A stretch of 59,369 nucleotides of DNA. Source: Neomegalonema sp. (GTDB lineage Bacteria > Pseudomonadota > Alphaproteobacteria > Rhodobacterales > Rhodobacteraceae). The notes below the pieces were generated by a model. The model searched no databases. It saw only the letters and a program-made list of their open reading frames with translations, and was not told the origin of the DNA. Positions within the stretch are counted from its first letter, which is position 1. The number at the start of each line of letters is the position of its first letter. The stretch covers positions 1 to 59,369 of the forward strand of contig JALEGB010000045.1 in the NCBI GenBank assembly GCA_022760355.1, given 5' to 3'. This document shows positions 1 to 9,496 of the stretch, in pieces. The position numbers and the translations under genes were made by a program.

Positions 1-63
1 TTCGAAACAATTGCGGTCATGAAAATGCTCTATCTCTTTGAGTTGTCGCGATTTCCGAGCCAT
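1..63 (-). CDS. 5' end of a small unidentified gene (runs off the left edge)
   Basis: On the minus strand an ATG at 63-61 opens a frame that starts MARKSRQLKEIEHFHDRNCF and runs off the window after 21 codons. The same start, differing at three residues (L7 for Q, D13 for H, E16 for D), occurs on the plus strand at 54551. The basic start followed by a short helix resembles small DNA-binding proteins of alphaproteobacterial phages and genomes, but this is from memory and too little is visible to name it. A near-perfect palindrome (62-81) overlaps the start codon, as expected for an autoregulated repressor. Confidence 0.45.
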   Translation of the reverse strand, partial: MARKSRQLKEIEHFHDRNCFE

Positions 64-93
64 CGAATGCACGCATTCGATTTGAAATCACTC
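1..93. repeat. 93-bp inverted repeat, copy 1
   Basis: Positions 1-93 are the reverse complement of 54521-54613 with four mismatches, about 96% identity. The block covers the upstream region, a 20-bp dyad (62-81, broken only at its two central bases) and the first 21 codons of a small ORF. Similarity stops abruptly at 93. On the other side it is cut by the window edge, so the full length of the repeat is unknown. Confidence 0.9.
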
Positions 94-225
94 TAGCAGC
101 AGCCCTTTGAGGCTTCCCTCCGACGCAACAGCGCGAGCCCTAAACCAGAGCAACGAGCTCATCCCTCAACGCATCCAGAATAAATAAGCCCCGCCCAGCT
201 GCGCTGGACAGGGCCGTGTACGCGC

Positions 226-256
226 GGCCGCCCGAGAGTTTGGGAAGCGGGCGGCC
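226..256. other. Intergenic hairpin downstream of the L,D-transpeptidase gene
   Basis: GGCCGCCC (226-233) and GGGCGGCC (249-256) form an 8-bp stem with a 15-nt loop, 45 bp after the transpeptidase stop on its strand. There is no T-tract on either side, so it may be a weak terminator or an mRNA 3' end structure. The rest of 94-300 shows nothing recognisable. Confidence 0.4.
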
Positions 257-300
257 TATAGCTGGCGCGGGGGCGGCGGACGCTGCGCGTTGGCGCGGGG

Positions 301-1014
301 TCAGCGGACCGAGGCTTTTGGCGTGCTGCTCAGCGCGGCCGTTTCCGCCGGCTTTGGCTCAGGCAGCGCGTGGCGCGGTCCGGAAACTTTTCCCTGCACC
401 AGCACCGGCGTGCCGACCGACGCGTTGCTGAACAGCCATTCGATGTCGTCCGAGCGCAGGCGGAAGCAGCCCGAGGTGGCGCGGCGACCGACGCTGCGTT
501 GGTTATTGGTGCCGTGGATCGCGTAATAGCGCCATCCGAGATAGAGCGCATATTCGCCCAGCGGATTGCGCGGGCCTGGCGGCACGTAGGATGGCAATTT
601 CGGGTTACGCTTGAGCATGGATGGCGTTGGGCGCCAATCCGGTCCGACCCGCCGACGCACGATCCGAGTGCGTCCGGTGCGTTGCAGGCTGCGATCACGG
701 GGAACCGCGATGGTGAAGGTGCGCGCCGTCTCGCCGCCCGGCTCCCAGTAGGTCAACCGGCGCGCGGTCAGATCAACGCGGATCGCGCCGCGCGAGACGT
801 CCTTGAAGTAAGGCCGCCAATCTGGCGCCTTTGGCTTCTCAATCGCAACCGCGACCGGCTTCGCCTGTACCGACGGAACGCCATCCAGCGTCGAGTCGGC
901 CTTCTTCTTTGGTGGCGCACATGCCGCGACGGCAGCCGCCGCCAGCACCGCTACAACAACACGCGTGACAGAACGCGCCGCAGCTCGAAAGCCGCGCCCT
1001 TCGCAAATACTCAT
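301..1014 (-). CDS. L,D-transpeptidase (YkuD domain) lipoprotein
   Basis: A 237-residue periplasmic lipoprotein of the YkuD (L,D-transpeptidase) family. These enzymes make 3-3 crosslinks in peptidoglycan or attach proteins to it, using a catalytic cysteine. The start at 1014 is chosen because GGGGAAGAG precedes it and it places a signal peptide directly at the N-terminus; the frame is open 65 codons further upstream. A hydrophobic stretch at about residues 18-31 ends in a lipobox (AVAAC, Cys32). The catalytic motif is seen as HGT at 168 followed by SGCFRL, with Cys183 the expected nucleophile. Residues after about 210 are a low-complexity Ala/Pro tail. It is transcribed alone. The exact cell-wall substrate cannot be told from sequence. 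Confidence 0.88.
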   Translation of the reverse strand: MSICEGRGFRAAARSVTRVVVAVLAAAAVAACAPPKKKADSTLDGVPSVQAKPVAVAIEKPKAPDWRPYFKDVSRGAIRVDLTARRLTYWEPGGETARTFTIAVPRDRSLQRTGRTRIVRRRVGPDWRPTPSMLKRNPKLPSYVPPGPRNPLGEYALYLGWRYYAIHGTNNQRSVGRRATSGCFRLRSDDIEWLFSNASVGTPVLVQGKVSGPRHALPEPKPAETAALSSTPKASVR

Positions 1015-1288
1015 GATCTCTTCCCCTCGACCGCGCCATTGACGCTCGCTTCCCGCGCCGCCTTCACTGTGACTCTGTCGGAACAAAGCAAAAAAACCCT
1101 CAATCGGTACGATTAACAACCTCCGAAGGCCCAACCAGAGGACGAGGGGGCGGGGAACTGCAGCGTGGCAACAAATGCGTTTTAGAACGCGAAGTATGGG
1201 GAAAGTCACTCTAGCCAGGCGGTGTTTTTAACCCAAATCGAAACACACAATTTGGCCTCAAATTTGCCCGCGGCCCGCCTAAATTCAC

Positions 1289-1319
1289 AAAAAAAGCCGC
1301 GGCGATTGCTCGCCGCGGC
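1289..1319 (-). terminator. Intrinsic terminator of the outer membrane protein gene
   Basis: Read on the minus strand, a perfect 10-bp stem (arms 1310-1319 and 1296-1305, loop of 4) is followed by seven T residues (1295-1289). It lies 31 bp after the stop codon of the beta-barrel protein gene. Confidence 0.9.
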
Positions 1320-1350
1320 CAAATCAACTCTCTGTTATCAGAGGGTGATC

Positions 1351-2106
1351 TTAGAATTTGAAGCGCAGGCCGAGGGTAACGGTGTGCGCGTCCAGATCAG
1401 CGTCGCCTTTGAAAGCGGCAGCCGACGAGGTTTCAACGTCGAAGCTCATGTAGCGGTACAGAGCTTCCAGCTTGACGCCTTCAGCAACGTCAATGCCGAG
1501 GCCGGCGCCGATGTTCCAGCCGAAGCCGATGTCGCTGTCATCCATTGCGACAACGCCGGCCGAGCTGTGGCTGTCGAAGTTGACAACGCCGAAGCCCAGA
1601 CCACCGCCGACGATCAGGTCAACGCTTTCGATGACTTCGATGTCAGCAAAGACGTTGACGAAACCGAAGAAAACCGAAGTGTCGCCGCCAACAGCAGGCT
1701 GTGCGCCCGATGCCGACGAAGTGATCTTGTCAACTTCTGCGCTCATGTAGCCCAGCTCGATCTCTGGACGCAGCGAGATGCCTGGAGCAACGTCGGCATA
1801 CTCGTAGCCGAACATGCCCGAGACGAAGAAGCCGGTGTCGTGGTTGACGTCGCGCTTGTCAGCAGCGCCGACATTGTACTCGCCATCGATCAGAGCAACG
1901 CCAGCGCGAGCGCCGATGTAGAAGCCGCTGTCGTCAACGATTGGAGCAGGCTCTTCAACCTTGACTTCAGGCTCAGCCGGCTTCGGGCAGTCGATGTAGC
2001 TCAGGGTGCCTTTGTCAAAGCACTTGCCGTCTTTGCCTTCAGCAAAAGCGGCGCCGCCTGCGAGAACAACAGCAGCCGCGCCGGCTGCAGCAAAAGTGAG
2101 TTTCAT
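1351..2106 (-). CDS. Outer membrane beta-barrel protein (porin/Opa-like, 8-stranded type)
   Basis: A 251-residue outer membrane protein. The start at 2106 follows GGGGGAAG and gives a clean signal peptide (MKLTFAAAGAAAVVLAGGAAFA, cleavage near residue 21-22). After an acidic Pro/Glu-rich linker, the sequence alternates hydrophobic and polar residues, as in beta-strands (FYIGARAGVAL, GFFVSGMFGYEY, GISLRPEIELGYM, VKLEALYRYMSF), and ends in GLRFKF. The terminal Phe is the BAM recognition signal. The size fits an eight-stranded barrel of the OmpA-N/Opa class. It probably serves as a structural or surface protein; the sequence does not show a substrate. It is a single-gene unit with its own strong terminator. 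Confidence 0.85.
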   Translation of the reverse strand: MKLTFAAAGAAAVVLAGGAAFAEGKDGKCFDKGTLSYIDCPKPAEPEVKVEEPAPIVDDSGFYIGARAGVALIDGEYNVGAADKRDVNHDTGFFVSGMFGYEYADVAPGISLRPEIELGYMSAEVDKITSSASGAQPAVGGDTSVFFGFVNVFADIEVIESVDLIVGGGLGFGVVNFDSHSSAGVVAMDDSDIGFGWNIGAGLGIDVAEGVKLEALYRYMSFDVETSSAAAFKGDADLDAHTVTLGLRFKF

Positions 2107-2324
2107 AGGTCTTCCCCCGGATAAACTCGAAGTGATGCGATCGTCCTCGCATATCGAGAACCTGCGACGAGTTAGACGAAATCCGGAGCAGAGCGCATGC
2201 ACAACTCGACATGTGCCTTTTTTCCAACCCTCACTGTGGGCAAAAAGCGTCTCTTTTCGCGAGGGAAGCGCCGATTTGATGCGACGCAAACGCTCAAAGC
2301 GAGAACTGGGGTCCGGTCGAAACC

Positions 2325-3881
2325 TTAACTCGGCCGCGGCAGCGCATCATGCTCCACCAGGACATCGTCCGTCTCGGCGCAAACCTCGAGCAGCTTCACG
2401 CGGTGGCCCCACAGATTCGCCAGGCATTGCAATGTCTGCTCCGTCTCAGACTTCGAGAGCAGCCGCTCATTGATCACCGTATGGCGCAGCAGCAGCCGGC
2501 GGTTGCCGGATAGGTTCGCCTCGACGACTTCAATGCGCGGATCATGCGCCGCCACATCATATTGCTTCGCGAGCGCCCGTCGGACGCGGCGATAACCTGC
2601 TTCGTCATGGATCGCCGAGACTTCCATATCGTCCTCTTCGGCATCATCCTCGAGCGTAAAGAAGCGGAAATCACGGATCAGCTTCGGGCTGAGATATTGG
2701 TGGACAAAGCTCTCATCGCGATAGTCGGCCCAAATCTCCCGCAGCGCCGCCATGCTGTCGCCCGTTCCGGCCAGATCCGGGAACCATTCCCGGTCCTCCG
2801 CCGTCGGCTCCTCAACCATGCGCTTGATATCGCGCATCATTTCGAACCCTAGCGCATAGGGGTTCATGCCGCCAAAGCGGCGATCGCGGAATCCCGGCTG
2901 AAACACCACTGAAGAATGGCTGTGCAGGAACTCCAGCATGGAGCCTTCGCTGATGCGGCCGCGATCATACAGGCGGTTCAGGATCTCAAAGTGGGTGAAG
3001 GTCGCGCAGCCTTCATTCATCACCTTGGTCTGGCGTTGCGGATGCAGATATTCGGCGATCCGGCGCACGATGCGCAGCAACTCGCGCTGCCAATCCGCCA
3101 GTTTCGGCGCGTGCTTCTCCAGGAAATAGAGAATGTTCTCTTCCGGCAGCCCAAGAGTTGAGGCCTCAGCGCCCCCCCGCGTCAGCGAGCCTTCGCCATC
3201 TTCCCCCTTCGGCACCGTCCGCCAAAGATCGTTATAGGTCGCCTCTTCATATTCCAGCCGCGCCAATGAACGGGCCCTGCTTTCATCAGCGCTTTGCCGC
3301 CGCGGCCCGATATAGCGGTGCACCCCATGGCTCATCAGCGCGTGGGCCCAATCGAGCACCTGTTCGACCTTCTCAATCCCGTATTTTTCCTCGCACTTCG
3401 AAACATAGTTTTTAGCGAAGTCCAAATAGTCGAGAATTGCGTCGGCGCGAGTCCATTGTTGGAACAGATAGTTGTTCTTGAAAAAATGATTGTGGCCGAA
3501 TGCAGCGTGCGCAATTACCAACAGCTGCATCGTCATGGTGTTTTCTTCCATGATGTAATTGATGCAGGGGTTGGAGTTGATCACCAACTCATAGGCCAAA
3601 GCGCGATGGCCCTTGCGGTACAAGGTTTCTTCCCGCGCGAAGCGTTTTCCGAACGACCAGTGGCGATACATCAGCGGCATGCCAATGGAGGTGTAGGCGT
3701 CAAGCATCTGCTCAGCCGTGATCACCTCAATTTGGTTCGGATAGATGTCCAGCCCCATCTCGCCCAACGCAATCTCCGCGCAAGCGTCATAGACCCGCTG
3801 GACCAGCTCGAAGTTCCATTCCGGACCATCGAAAAGCAGGCCGCCAGCGCCAAGGGCGGGGCTTTGCATCGCGTCATCCAT
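2325..3881 (-). CDS. spoVR: SpoVR family protein
   Basis: A 518-residue soluble protein of the SpoVR/YcgB family. The family was named for spore cortex formation in Bacillus but is widespread in Gram-negatives, where its biochemical role is unknown. Length and the conserved N-terminal part (WNFELVQRVYDACAEIA, YPNQIEVITAEQMLDAY, and a stretch rich in His and Asn around 90-140) match the family. The start codon follows a strong GGGAGGAGG. It is the last gene of a prkA-yeaH-spoVR operon, 14 bp after yeaH. This trio is conserved across proteobacteria and is induced in stationary phase or nitrogen stress in E. coli. Function in this organism is inferred only from that linkage. Confidence 0.92.
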   Translation of the reverse strand: MDDAMQSPALGAGGLLFDGPEWNFELVQRVYDACAEIALGEMGLDIYPNQIEVITAEQMLDAYTSIGMPLMYRHWSFGKRFAREETLYRKGHRALAYELVINSNPCINYIMEENTMTMQLLVIAHAAFGHNHFFKNNYLFQQWTRADAILDYLDFAKNYVSKCEEKYGIEKVEQVLDWAHALMSHGVHRYIGPRRQSADESRARSLARLEYEEATYNDLWRTVPKGEDGEGSLTRGGAEASTLGLPEENILYFLEKHAPKLADWQRELLRIVRRIAEYLHPQRQTKVMNEGCATFTHFEILNRLYDRGRISEGSMLEFLHSHSSVVFQPGFRDRRFGGMNPYALGFEMMRDIKRMVEEPTAEDREWFPDLAGTGDSMAALREIWADYRDESFVHQYLSPKLIRDFRFFTLEDDAEEDDMEVSAIHDEAGYRRVRRALAKQYDVAAHDPRIEVVEANLSGNRRLLLRHTVINERLLSKSETEQTLQCLANLWGHRVKLLEVCAETDDVLVEHDALPRPS

Positions 3882-3895
3882 CGTCGCCTCCTCCC

Positions 3896-5167
3896 TCAGG
3901 CCGCCGAGCTCTTGGCGAAGAGCTCATGAAAGACCGGGAATATCTCACCTGGCGACGAAGCCCGGCGCATTGCGAACCGTGGGTCGTCAATGTCCCGATA
4001 TCCCGCCCAGAGCTGGCTTGCGAAACGAGAACGGGCGAATTCACGTTCAACAACCTCGATATACGCGAAATACTGACACATCGGCAGGATGTCGCCATTT
4101 AGCAGCTGTAAGCAGCGCTCCATATCATCGCTGAAATTGTGCCCATCCGACGCCTGCGCCGCGTAGATATTCCAATCATCAACCGGGTAGCGCTCTTCAA
4201 CAACACGCAACATTTCTTCCAACGCCGTAGACACAACAGTGCCGCCGGTTTGAACACCTCGGAAAAACGTATCTTCATCCACTTCGGCGGCAATACTCGT
4301 ATGCCGAATAAAGACAATGTCGATCTCTTCGTAATGTCGCGACAGGAAGATATAAAGCAGCATAAAGAAGCGCTTGGCGAGATCTTTCAACCCTTCGGTC
4401 ATCGACGCCGAAGCGTCCATCAGGCAAAACATCACCGCCTGCGTCGTCGGCTTCGGCCGCATCTCATAGCGCCGGTACCGCAGATCGAGCGGGTCAATAT
4501 ACGCCACCCGACGGCGTTTTTCGGACAGAGCCTCGACCAAAGCGCGCAACCGCGTCGCCTCCGCAACGTCCCCGCGCGCCTCGGCGCGGAACAACGCCTC
4601 CTCCAGCGCCTGTATCTCGCCCTTCCTGGGGCGGCCAAGCGCGATGCGCCGCGCCAAGGAGTTGCGCATCGTGCGCGTATAGGCGAGCTTCGCCGGCGCG
4701 CCATCCGACGAAAAGCCAGCCCGCGCCGGCGCGAAAGCCTTCATCTTCGCGAGCTTGGTCTTTTCCATATTGGGAAGGGCAAGATCCTCGAAAAACACGT
4801 CGAGGAACTCTTCCTTGCTAAGGGTGAAAACAAAATCATCCTCGCCCTCGCCATCGGGAGAACCGTCGGAGCCGGCCCCCCCAGCGCCGCTCGGCGGTTT
4901 GGGGATATAGTCGCCGACTTGATGGTCCTTGTTGCCGGGCAAGACGTAGGATCGCTTGCCCTGCTCATTGCCGTGCGAAAAGCTCGGTTCGCGGACGCTT
5001 CGCGCGCGGATGCGAACTTTTTCCGCCCCCTCCACATCCGACACTTTGCGGCGCTTCAATGCGTCCTGAACCGCTTCGCGAATATCGGCCTTAGCGCGGC
5101 GGATAAAGCGCTGGCGATTGCCAAGGCTCTTGGATTTTGGATTTAGACGACGGTCAATGACCCGCAT
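3896..5167 (-). CDS. yeaH: YeaH/YhbH family protein (DUF444)
   Basis: A 423-residue member of the DUF444 family (E. coli YeaH, Bacillus YhbH). The N-terminus is highly basic (MRVIDRRLNPKSKSLGNRQR), followed by a Gly/Asp-rich linker near 92-110 and a von Willebrand A-like C-terminal half. That half has a MIDAS-type DxSxS motif (D251, S253, S255). It lies between prkA and spoVR in the same orientation. In E. coli the product acts with the PrkA homologue YeaG in nutrient-stress responses; the molecular role is not settled. The start at 5167 is the first ATG of the frame and is preceded by AGGCGAG. Confidence 0.92.
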   Translation of the reverse strand: MRVIDRRLNPKSKSLGNRQRFIRRAKADIREAVQDALKRRKVSDVEGAEKVRIRARSVREPSFSHGNEQGKRSYVLPGNKDHQVGDYIPKPPSGAGGAGSDGSPDGEGEDDFVFTLSKEEFLDVFFEDLALPNMEKTKLAKMKAFAPARAGFSSDGAPAKLAYTRTMRNSLARRIALGRPRKGEIQALEEALFRAEARGDVAEATRLRALVEALSEKRRRVAYIDPLDLRYRRYEMRPKPTTQAVMFCLMDASASMTEGLKDLAKRFFMLLYIFLSRHYEEIDIVFIRHTSIAAEVDEDTFFRGVQTGGTVVSTALEEMLRVVEERYPVDDWNIYAAQASDGHNFSDDMERCLQLLNGDILPMCQYFAYIEVVEREFARSRFASQLWAGYRDIDDPRFAMRRASSPGEIFPVFHELFAKSSAA

Positions 5168-5309
5168 GGCAACTCGCCTATCTTATTATCGCTGCTACGC
5201 TGCGCCGCGCGGCGGCGATGCATAGGGCGGCTTATACCGGCGTAGAAGGGGGGCGCACGCCGCTCATCAGACGCGCCAGCTGGGGCGCGCCTAACGAGCA
5301 GAAATGGCG

Positions 5310-7271
5310 TCAGCCCGCTTTTTTCACACGCATGTACCATTCGACCAATCGCCGGACCTGGCGCTGCGTGTAGCCGCGCCCAACCATGCGATCGACAAAC
5401 TCGACGTGCTTCTTCTCGATCTCGCCGTCTTTCTTGGCTTCGAAAGAGATCACCGGCAGCAGATCTTCAACTTGGCTGAACATCCGCTTCTCGATCACAT
5501 CCCGAATTTTTTCATAGGACGTCCAGGCCGGGTTGCGGCCCTCATTCCGCGCCCGCGCGCGCAAGCAGAACTTCACCACCTCATAGCGGAAGTCCTTCGG
5601 GTTCGCGATGCCCGCCGACTTCTCGATCTTCGTCAGCTCTTCATTGAGAACATCACGGTCCATCAGCTGGCCCGTATCAGGATCTTTGAAGTCCTGATCT
5701 TCGATCCACGCATCTGCGTAGGACACGTAGCGATCGAACAGATTCTGCCCGTAATCGTTATAGCTCTCGAGATACGCCTTCTGGATCTCGTGCCCGATGA
5801 ACTCCGCATAACGTGGCGACAGCTCTTCTTTGACGAACTCGATATATCGGGTTTCGACATCCGCCGGCAGCTGCTCCCGCCGCACCGCCTGCTCAAGCAC
5901 ATACATCAGATGCACCGGATCCGCGGCGACTTCCGTCGTATCGAAGTTGAAGGTCTCCGACAGGATTTTGTAGGCGAAACGAGTGGATACGCCATCCATG
6001 CCTTCATCAACGCCGGCAATATCGCGATATTCCTGAACCGTTTTGGCGGTCGGATCGGTCTCCTTCAGGCTTTCACCGTCATAGACGCGCATCTTGGAGA
6101 ACAGCGACGAATTCGGATGCTCCTTCAGGCGGCTCAGAACCGAGAAGCGCGCCAGCATCTCCAACGTGCCCGGCGCCCGCGCCGCGTCGGCGAGTTCAGA
6201 GGCGGACAGAAGCTTCTCGTAGATTTTCTCTTCCTCGTTCACCCGCAGGCAATAGGGCACCTTGATGACGCAGATCCGATCGAGGAACGCTTCGTTGTTT
6301 TTGTTGTTTCGGAAGGTCTGCCATTCGCTTTCGTTCGAGTGGGCGACGATCACGCCCTGGAACGGCAGCGCGCCGACATTTTCAGTGCCGACATATGCGC
6401 CATCCTGCGTCGCCGTCAGCAACGGATGCAGCATTTTGATCGGCGCCTTGAACATCTCCACGAATTCCATCAGGCCCTGGGTCGTCACATTCAGTCCGCC
6501 AGAGTAGGAATACGCGTCCGGATCATTCTGGCCGTAATACTCCAGCTTACGGATATCGATTTTGCCGACGAGGGCCGAAACGTCCTGGTTGTTCTCGTCG
6601 CCCGGCTCCGTTTTCGCCACGCCGATCTGGCGCAGTTTGCTCGGATGCAGCCGCACGACGCGGAATCGGCTGAGATCGCCCTCAAACTCGTCCAGACGCT
6701 TCACGCCCCACGGGCTGAGATGCCCGGTCAAGGCCCGCAGCGGAATGCCGTAGCGCTCCTGCAGCATCGGCCCCATCGCCGCCGGATCAAACAAGCCGAG
6801 CGGGCTTTCATAAATCGGGCTCAGCTCAAGCTGCCCCTCTTCGCGCTCCACGGCGAGCACGTAGATCGGATAGGCCTCCATCAGAGACTTCAGCTTCTCC
6901 GCCAACGAGCTTTTCCCGCCGCCGACAGGGCCGAGCAGATACAAGATCTGCTTCCGCTCCTCGAGCCCTTGCGCCGCGTGGCGGAAGAACCCGACGATGC
7001 GCTCAATCGTTTCTTCGAGGCCGTAGAAATCGCTGAACGCGGGATACCGCTTGATGGTGCGGTTCATGAAGATGCGGCCGAGCCGCTGATCTTGCGACGT
7101 ATCGATCTGCTCCGGCTCGCCAATCGCGGCGAGCATGCGCTGGGCGGCGCCAGCATACATCATCGGATCTTCGCGGCACGCTTCCAGGTAGGCGTCAAGG
7201 CTCAAAGACTCACGTGCGGCGCTCTTGTAGCTCTTGGCGAAGAGTTGGAAAATATCTGCGTCGGTCGCCAT
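5310..7271 (-). CDS. prkA: PrkA family serine protein kinase / AAA+ protein
   Basis: A 653-residue PrkA/YeaG homologue: an AAA+ ATPase domain followed by a C-terminal PrkA domain reported to have serine kinase activity (more recent work on the Bacillus protein argues for protease activity). The Walker A motif GPVGGGKS is at 114-121. The start at 7271 is preceded by GAGGGAGCAG and gives the family-typical opening MATDADIFQLFAKSYK; the 21 codons upstream are Arg/Ala-rich and lie in the leader. It is the first gene of the prkA-yeaH-spoVR operon, with 142 bp before yeaH. The operon probably supports survival in stationary phase or nitrogen starvation, as inferred from enterics. Confidence 0.93.
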   Translation of the reverse strand: MATDADIFQLFAKSYKSAARESLSLDAYLEACREDPMMYAGAAQRMLAAIGEPEQIDTSQDQRLGRIFMNRTIKRYPAFSDFYGLEETIERIVGFFRHAAQGLEERKQILYLLGPVGGGKSSLAEKLKSLMEAYPIYVLAVEREEGQLELSPIYESPLGLFDPAAMGPMLQERYGIPLRALTGHLSPWGVKRLDEFEGDLSRFRVVRLHPSKLRQIGVAKTEPGDENNQDVSALVGKIDIRKLEYYGQNDPDAYSYSGGLNVTTQGLMEFVEMFKAPIKMLHPLLTATQDGAYVGTENVGALPFQGVIVAHSNESEWQTFRNNKNNEAFLDRICVIKVPYCLRVNEEEKIYEKLLSASELADAARAPGTLEMLARFSVLSRLKEHPNSSLFSKMRVYDGESLKETDPTAKTVQEYRDIAGVDEGMDGVSTRFAYKILSETFNFDTTEVAADPVHLMYVLEQAVRREQLPADVETRYIEFVKEELSPRYAEFIGHEIQKAYLESYNDYGQNLFDRYVSYADAWIEDQDFKDPDTGQLMDRDVLNEELTKIEKSAGIANPKDFRYEVVKFCLRARARNEGRNPAWTSYEKIRDVIEKRMFSQVEDLLPVISFEAKKDGEIEKKHVEFVDRMVGRGYTQRQVRRLVEWYMRVKKAG

Positions 7272-7724
7272 CGGTCTGCTCCCTCTGCTTGCTCTGCTCG
7301 CTCGCGCCGCGGCAGGGATTGCGGGGCGGCGCATCTATGCCCGGCCGCCCGACGGGCGGCTTATTGTACGCCGCCCTCTTTGGCGGCTTATCGCGGCCCC
7401 TTCGTCAGCGGCCGATCAGTTGATCTCATCAAACCTGACGAGATTAGCAAACGATCCAAGAAAATATGGTATCAAATTAAATAAAGACATTATGAAGGCG
7501 TAAGAGAGGCTAAGTCAACTCTTCCTCATGGCTAACGCTACTTACACACTAGCTAACAGCCGCGATCGCCTCATTTATCGGCACATTAGTGATAACTGCG
7601 CCTAAACTGTAAGCAACTGCAAAAAGGACAGCGCAGCTGCCGAAGAGCCGCCGAAGAATCGGCCCCCTAAGATAGTCATCCGGGGCGACGGAAAGGTCAA
7701 CGCTCTCGCCGCCTCAGATCGTTA
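7272..7724. other. 453-bp gap: prkA leader with two GC hairpins, then AT-rich DNA
   Basis: This region holds no convincing gene. Close to the prkA start are two adjacent hairpins: GCCGCCC/GGGCGGC (7344-7350 and 7354-7360, loop of 3) and GCCGCC/GGCGGC (7370-7375 and 7382-7387). They would fall in the prkA mRNA leader or act as the end of the htpX transcript. From about 7420 to 7620 the DNA is clearly more AT-rich than its surroundings, as expected for the operon promoter. I could not identify a defined -10/-35 or -24/-12 pair. Confidence 0.5.
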
Positions 7725-8678
7725 TTAGCCCCATGGCCCGCGCGACCGACGACGCGTCCCGCCGCCCCAAGGCCCGGAGCGCCGAACGCTGGGCTGCGCT
7801 GGCGAGGCGCTCCGCATCCCGCCGTCAAAGCCGCCGCCCGCCATCTCCCGAAGCGCCGCAATCCGGTTCTCGGTGTTCGGGTGGGTGGAGAAAAGATTGT
7901 CCATGCCCCTTCCTGACAAGGGGTTAATGATGAACATATGCGCTGTCGACGGATTGTCTTCCGCTGGCTCGTTCTCATAATGAGAAGCGCCGCCTGCGAT
8001 TTTCTGCAGCGCTGCGGCAAGCCACATCGGTTGACCGCAGATCTCGGCGCCAAGCCGGTCCGCCGAATATTCCCGCGTTCGGCTGATCGCCATCTGGACC
8101 AAAGCCGCAGCGATCGGCGCGAGGATCGCCGCGAGCAGGACCCCGACGATCCCAAGCGGGTTCTTACTGCCGCTCGATGAGCTGCTGAAAAACAGACCGA
8201 ACTGCGACAGCATCGAAATCGCGCCGGCGACAGTGGCCGCGATGGTCATAATCAGCGTGTCGCGGTTTTTGATATGCGCCAACTCATGCGCGATCACACC
8301 GGCGAGCTCCTCACGATTCAGCATCCGCATCAGCCCGTCCGTCACCGCCACCGCGGAATGCTCCGGGCTGCGCCCGGTGGCGAATGCGTTCGGCTGATCT
8401 GTCGGCAGGCGATAGACCCGAGGCATCGGCAAATCAGCGCGCCGCGCCAGATCTTCCACCATCGCCACCAGCTCCGGATCCGACGCGCGCGTCGCGGGAA
8501 TTGCGCCGTGGGAGGAAAGCGCTAAGCGGTCAGAATTCCAATATGCGAACGCGTTGATCGCAATCGCCACAATGAGAGCGATCACTGCGCCGAGCGCGCC
8601 GCCAATCAGATAGCCCACGCCCATAAAGAGCGCCGTCAACGCCGCCAGCAACGCGGCCGTGCGCATCGCGTTTCCCAT
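7725..8678 (-). CDS. htpX: Zinc metalloprotease HtpX
   Basis: A 317-residue inner-membrane M48 metalloprotease that degrades misfolded membrane proteins. Two transmembrane segments at about 6-28 and 30-46 precede the cytoplasmic catalytic domain. The zinc site is HELAH (131-135), with the third ligand expected in the [10 protein letters not shown] stretch near 200. Two further hydrophobic segments lie between them. The last 40 residues are Gly/Ser/Arg-rich and not part of the core. A second in-frame ATG at 8666 has a better spaced GGGAA and could be the true start, giving 313 residues. It is a single-gene unit. Confidence 0.93.
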   Translation of the reverse strand: MGNAMRTAALLAALTALFMGVGYLIGGALGAVIALIVAIAINAFAYWNSDRLALSSHGAIPATRASDPELVAMVEDLARRADLPMPRVYRLPTDQPNAFATGRSPEHSAVAVTDGLMRMLNREELAGVIAHELAHIKNRDTLIMTIAATVAGAISMLSQFGLFFSSSSSGSKNPLGIVGVLLAAILAPIAAALVQMAISRTREYSADRLGAEICGQPMWLAAALQKIAGGASHYENEPAEDNPSTAHMFIINPLSGRGMDNLFSTHPNTENRIAALREMAGGGFDGGMRSASPAQPSVRRSGPWGGGTRRRSRGPWG

Positions 8679-8871
8679 CCAGAAAGCCGCCTTTCACTTG
8701 TACTCGCGCCTGTTCCCAGTGCGCCCTAACGCCTAGAGATTAAGGTAGGAGCGCAAGTTGCGTTCGAAAAGGCGTGGGCGGCGCTTGGGAAGGCTTCTCG
8801 GAAAAGACTTCTTAGAAAGACCTCTTGGACAGACCTGGGACGGCCGCGCGTCGCAGCGAAGGGAGAATAGG

Positions 8872-9432
8872 ATGGCTCAACGATCGGAATATGCGACGAT
8901 CCAGAAGATACTACACTGGTTGATCGCGATCGCAGTGATCGGCATGCTCGCCAGCGGCGTTTACATGACCACAATCGGTTTTGACCCGAAGTTGCCGAAG
9001 GCGACGGTGGATCTGCGTAATCAACTCTACACGCTCCATAAATCGACCGGCTTTGTCGTTTTGGGGCTGATGCTGCTGCGGATTGCGCTCCGGCTGCTTC
9101 TGGGGGCGCCGCGCCTTCCCGCCAGCGTCGCGCCGCCCCAGCGCTTCGCCGCCGGCGCCGCGCAACTCGCGCTGTACGCCCTGTTGATCGCGACGCCAAT
9201 CGCGGGTTGGGCGGCCGTATCGGTCGGCGGCTTCATGGAGCCGGTATATGGCCTGTTCAACATGCCGCCGCTGATGGAGAAAAGCGGCAAGATCGCCGAT
9301 TATTTTGACATCGCGAGAATCCATATGGTGCTTGGATTTGCGATCATCGCGGTATTGGGGGCGCATATCGGCGGCGCGATGCTGCACCTGCTGATCCTGC
9401 GCGACGGCGTCTTCAAGCGGATGTGGTTCTAA
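8872..9432 (+). CDS. Cytochrome b561 family membrane protein
   Basis: A 186-residue four-helix membrane protein of the bacterial cytochrome b561 (CybB-like) family, which binds haem b and passes electrons between quinol and periplasmic partners. The start at 8872 follows GAAGGGAGAA. Transmembrane segments are at about 12-30, 50-70, 90-112 and 145-168. Candidate haem-ligating histidines sit in KILHWLIAI, TLHKSTGF, IHMVLGF and GAHIGGAMLH. It stands alone between divergent htpX and a convergent patatin gene, so its redox partner is not evident. Confidence 0.88.
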   Translation: MAQRSEYATIQKILHWLIAIAVIGMLASGVYMTTIGFDPKLPKATVDLRNQLYTLHKSTGFVVLGLMLLRIALRLLLGAPRLPASVAPPQRFAAGAAQLALYALLIATPIAGWAAVSVGGFMEPVYGLFNMPPLMEKSGKIADYFDIARIHMVLGFAIIAVLGAHIGGAMLHLLILRDGVFKRMWF

Positions 9433-9496
9433 CGCCTTGGGCGGGCCGGCATGCGGGAGCGATCGTCTCCGCCCGCCGGCCCGGCTTCGATCTATG

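Noticed and set aside
1222-2124. Plus-strand 300-codon frame opposite the outer membrane protein gene
   Set aside because: It mirrors the codon pattern of the real gene. The minus-strand product has a signal peptide, beta-strands, a terminal Phe and a terminator.
5304-7484. Plus-strand 726-codon frame opposite prkA
   Set aside because: It is rich in Arg, His and Leu as expected for an antisense shadow; the minus-strand product is a clear PrkA.
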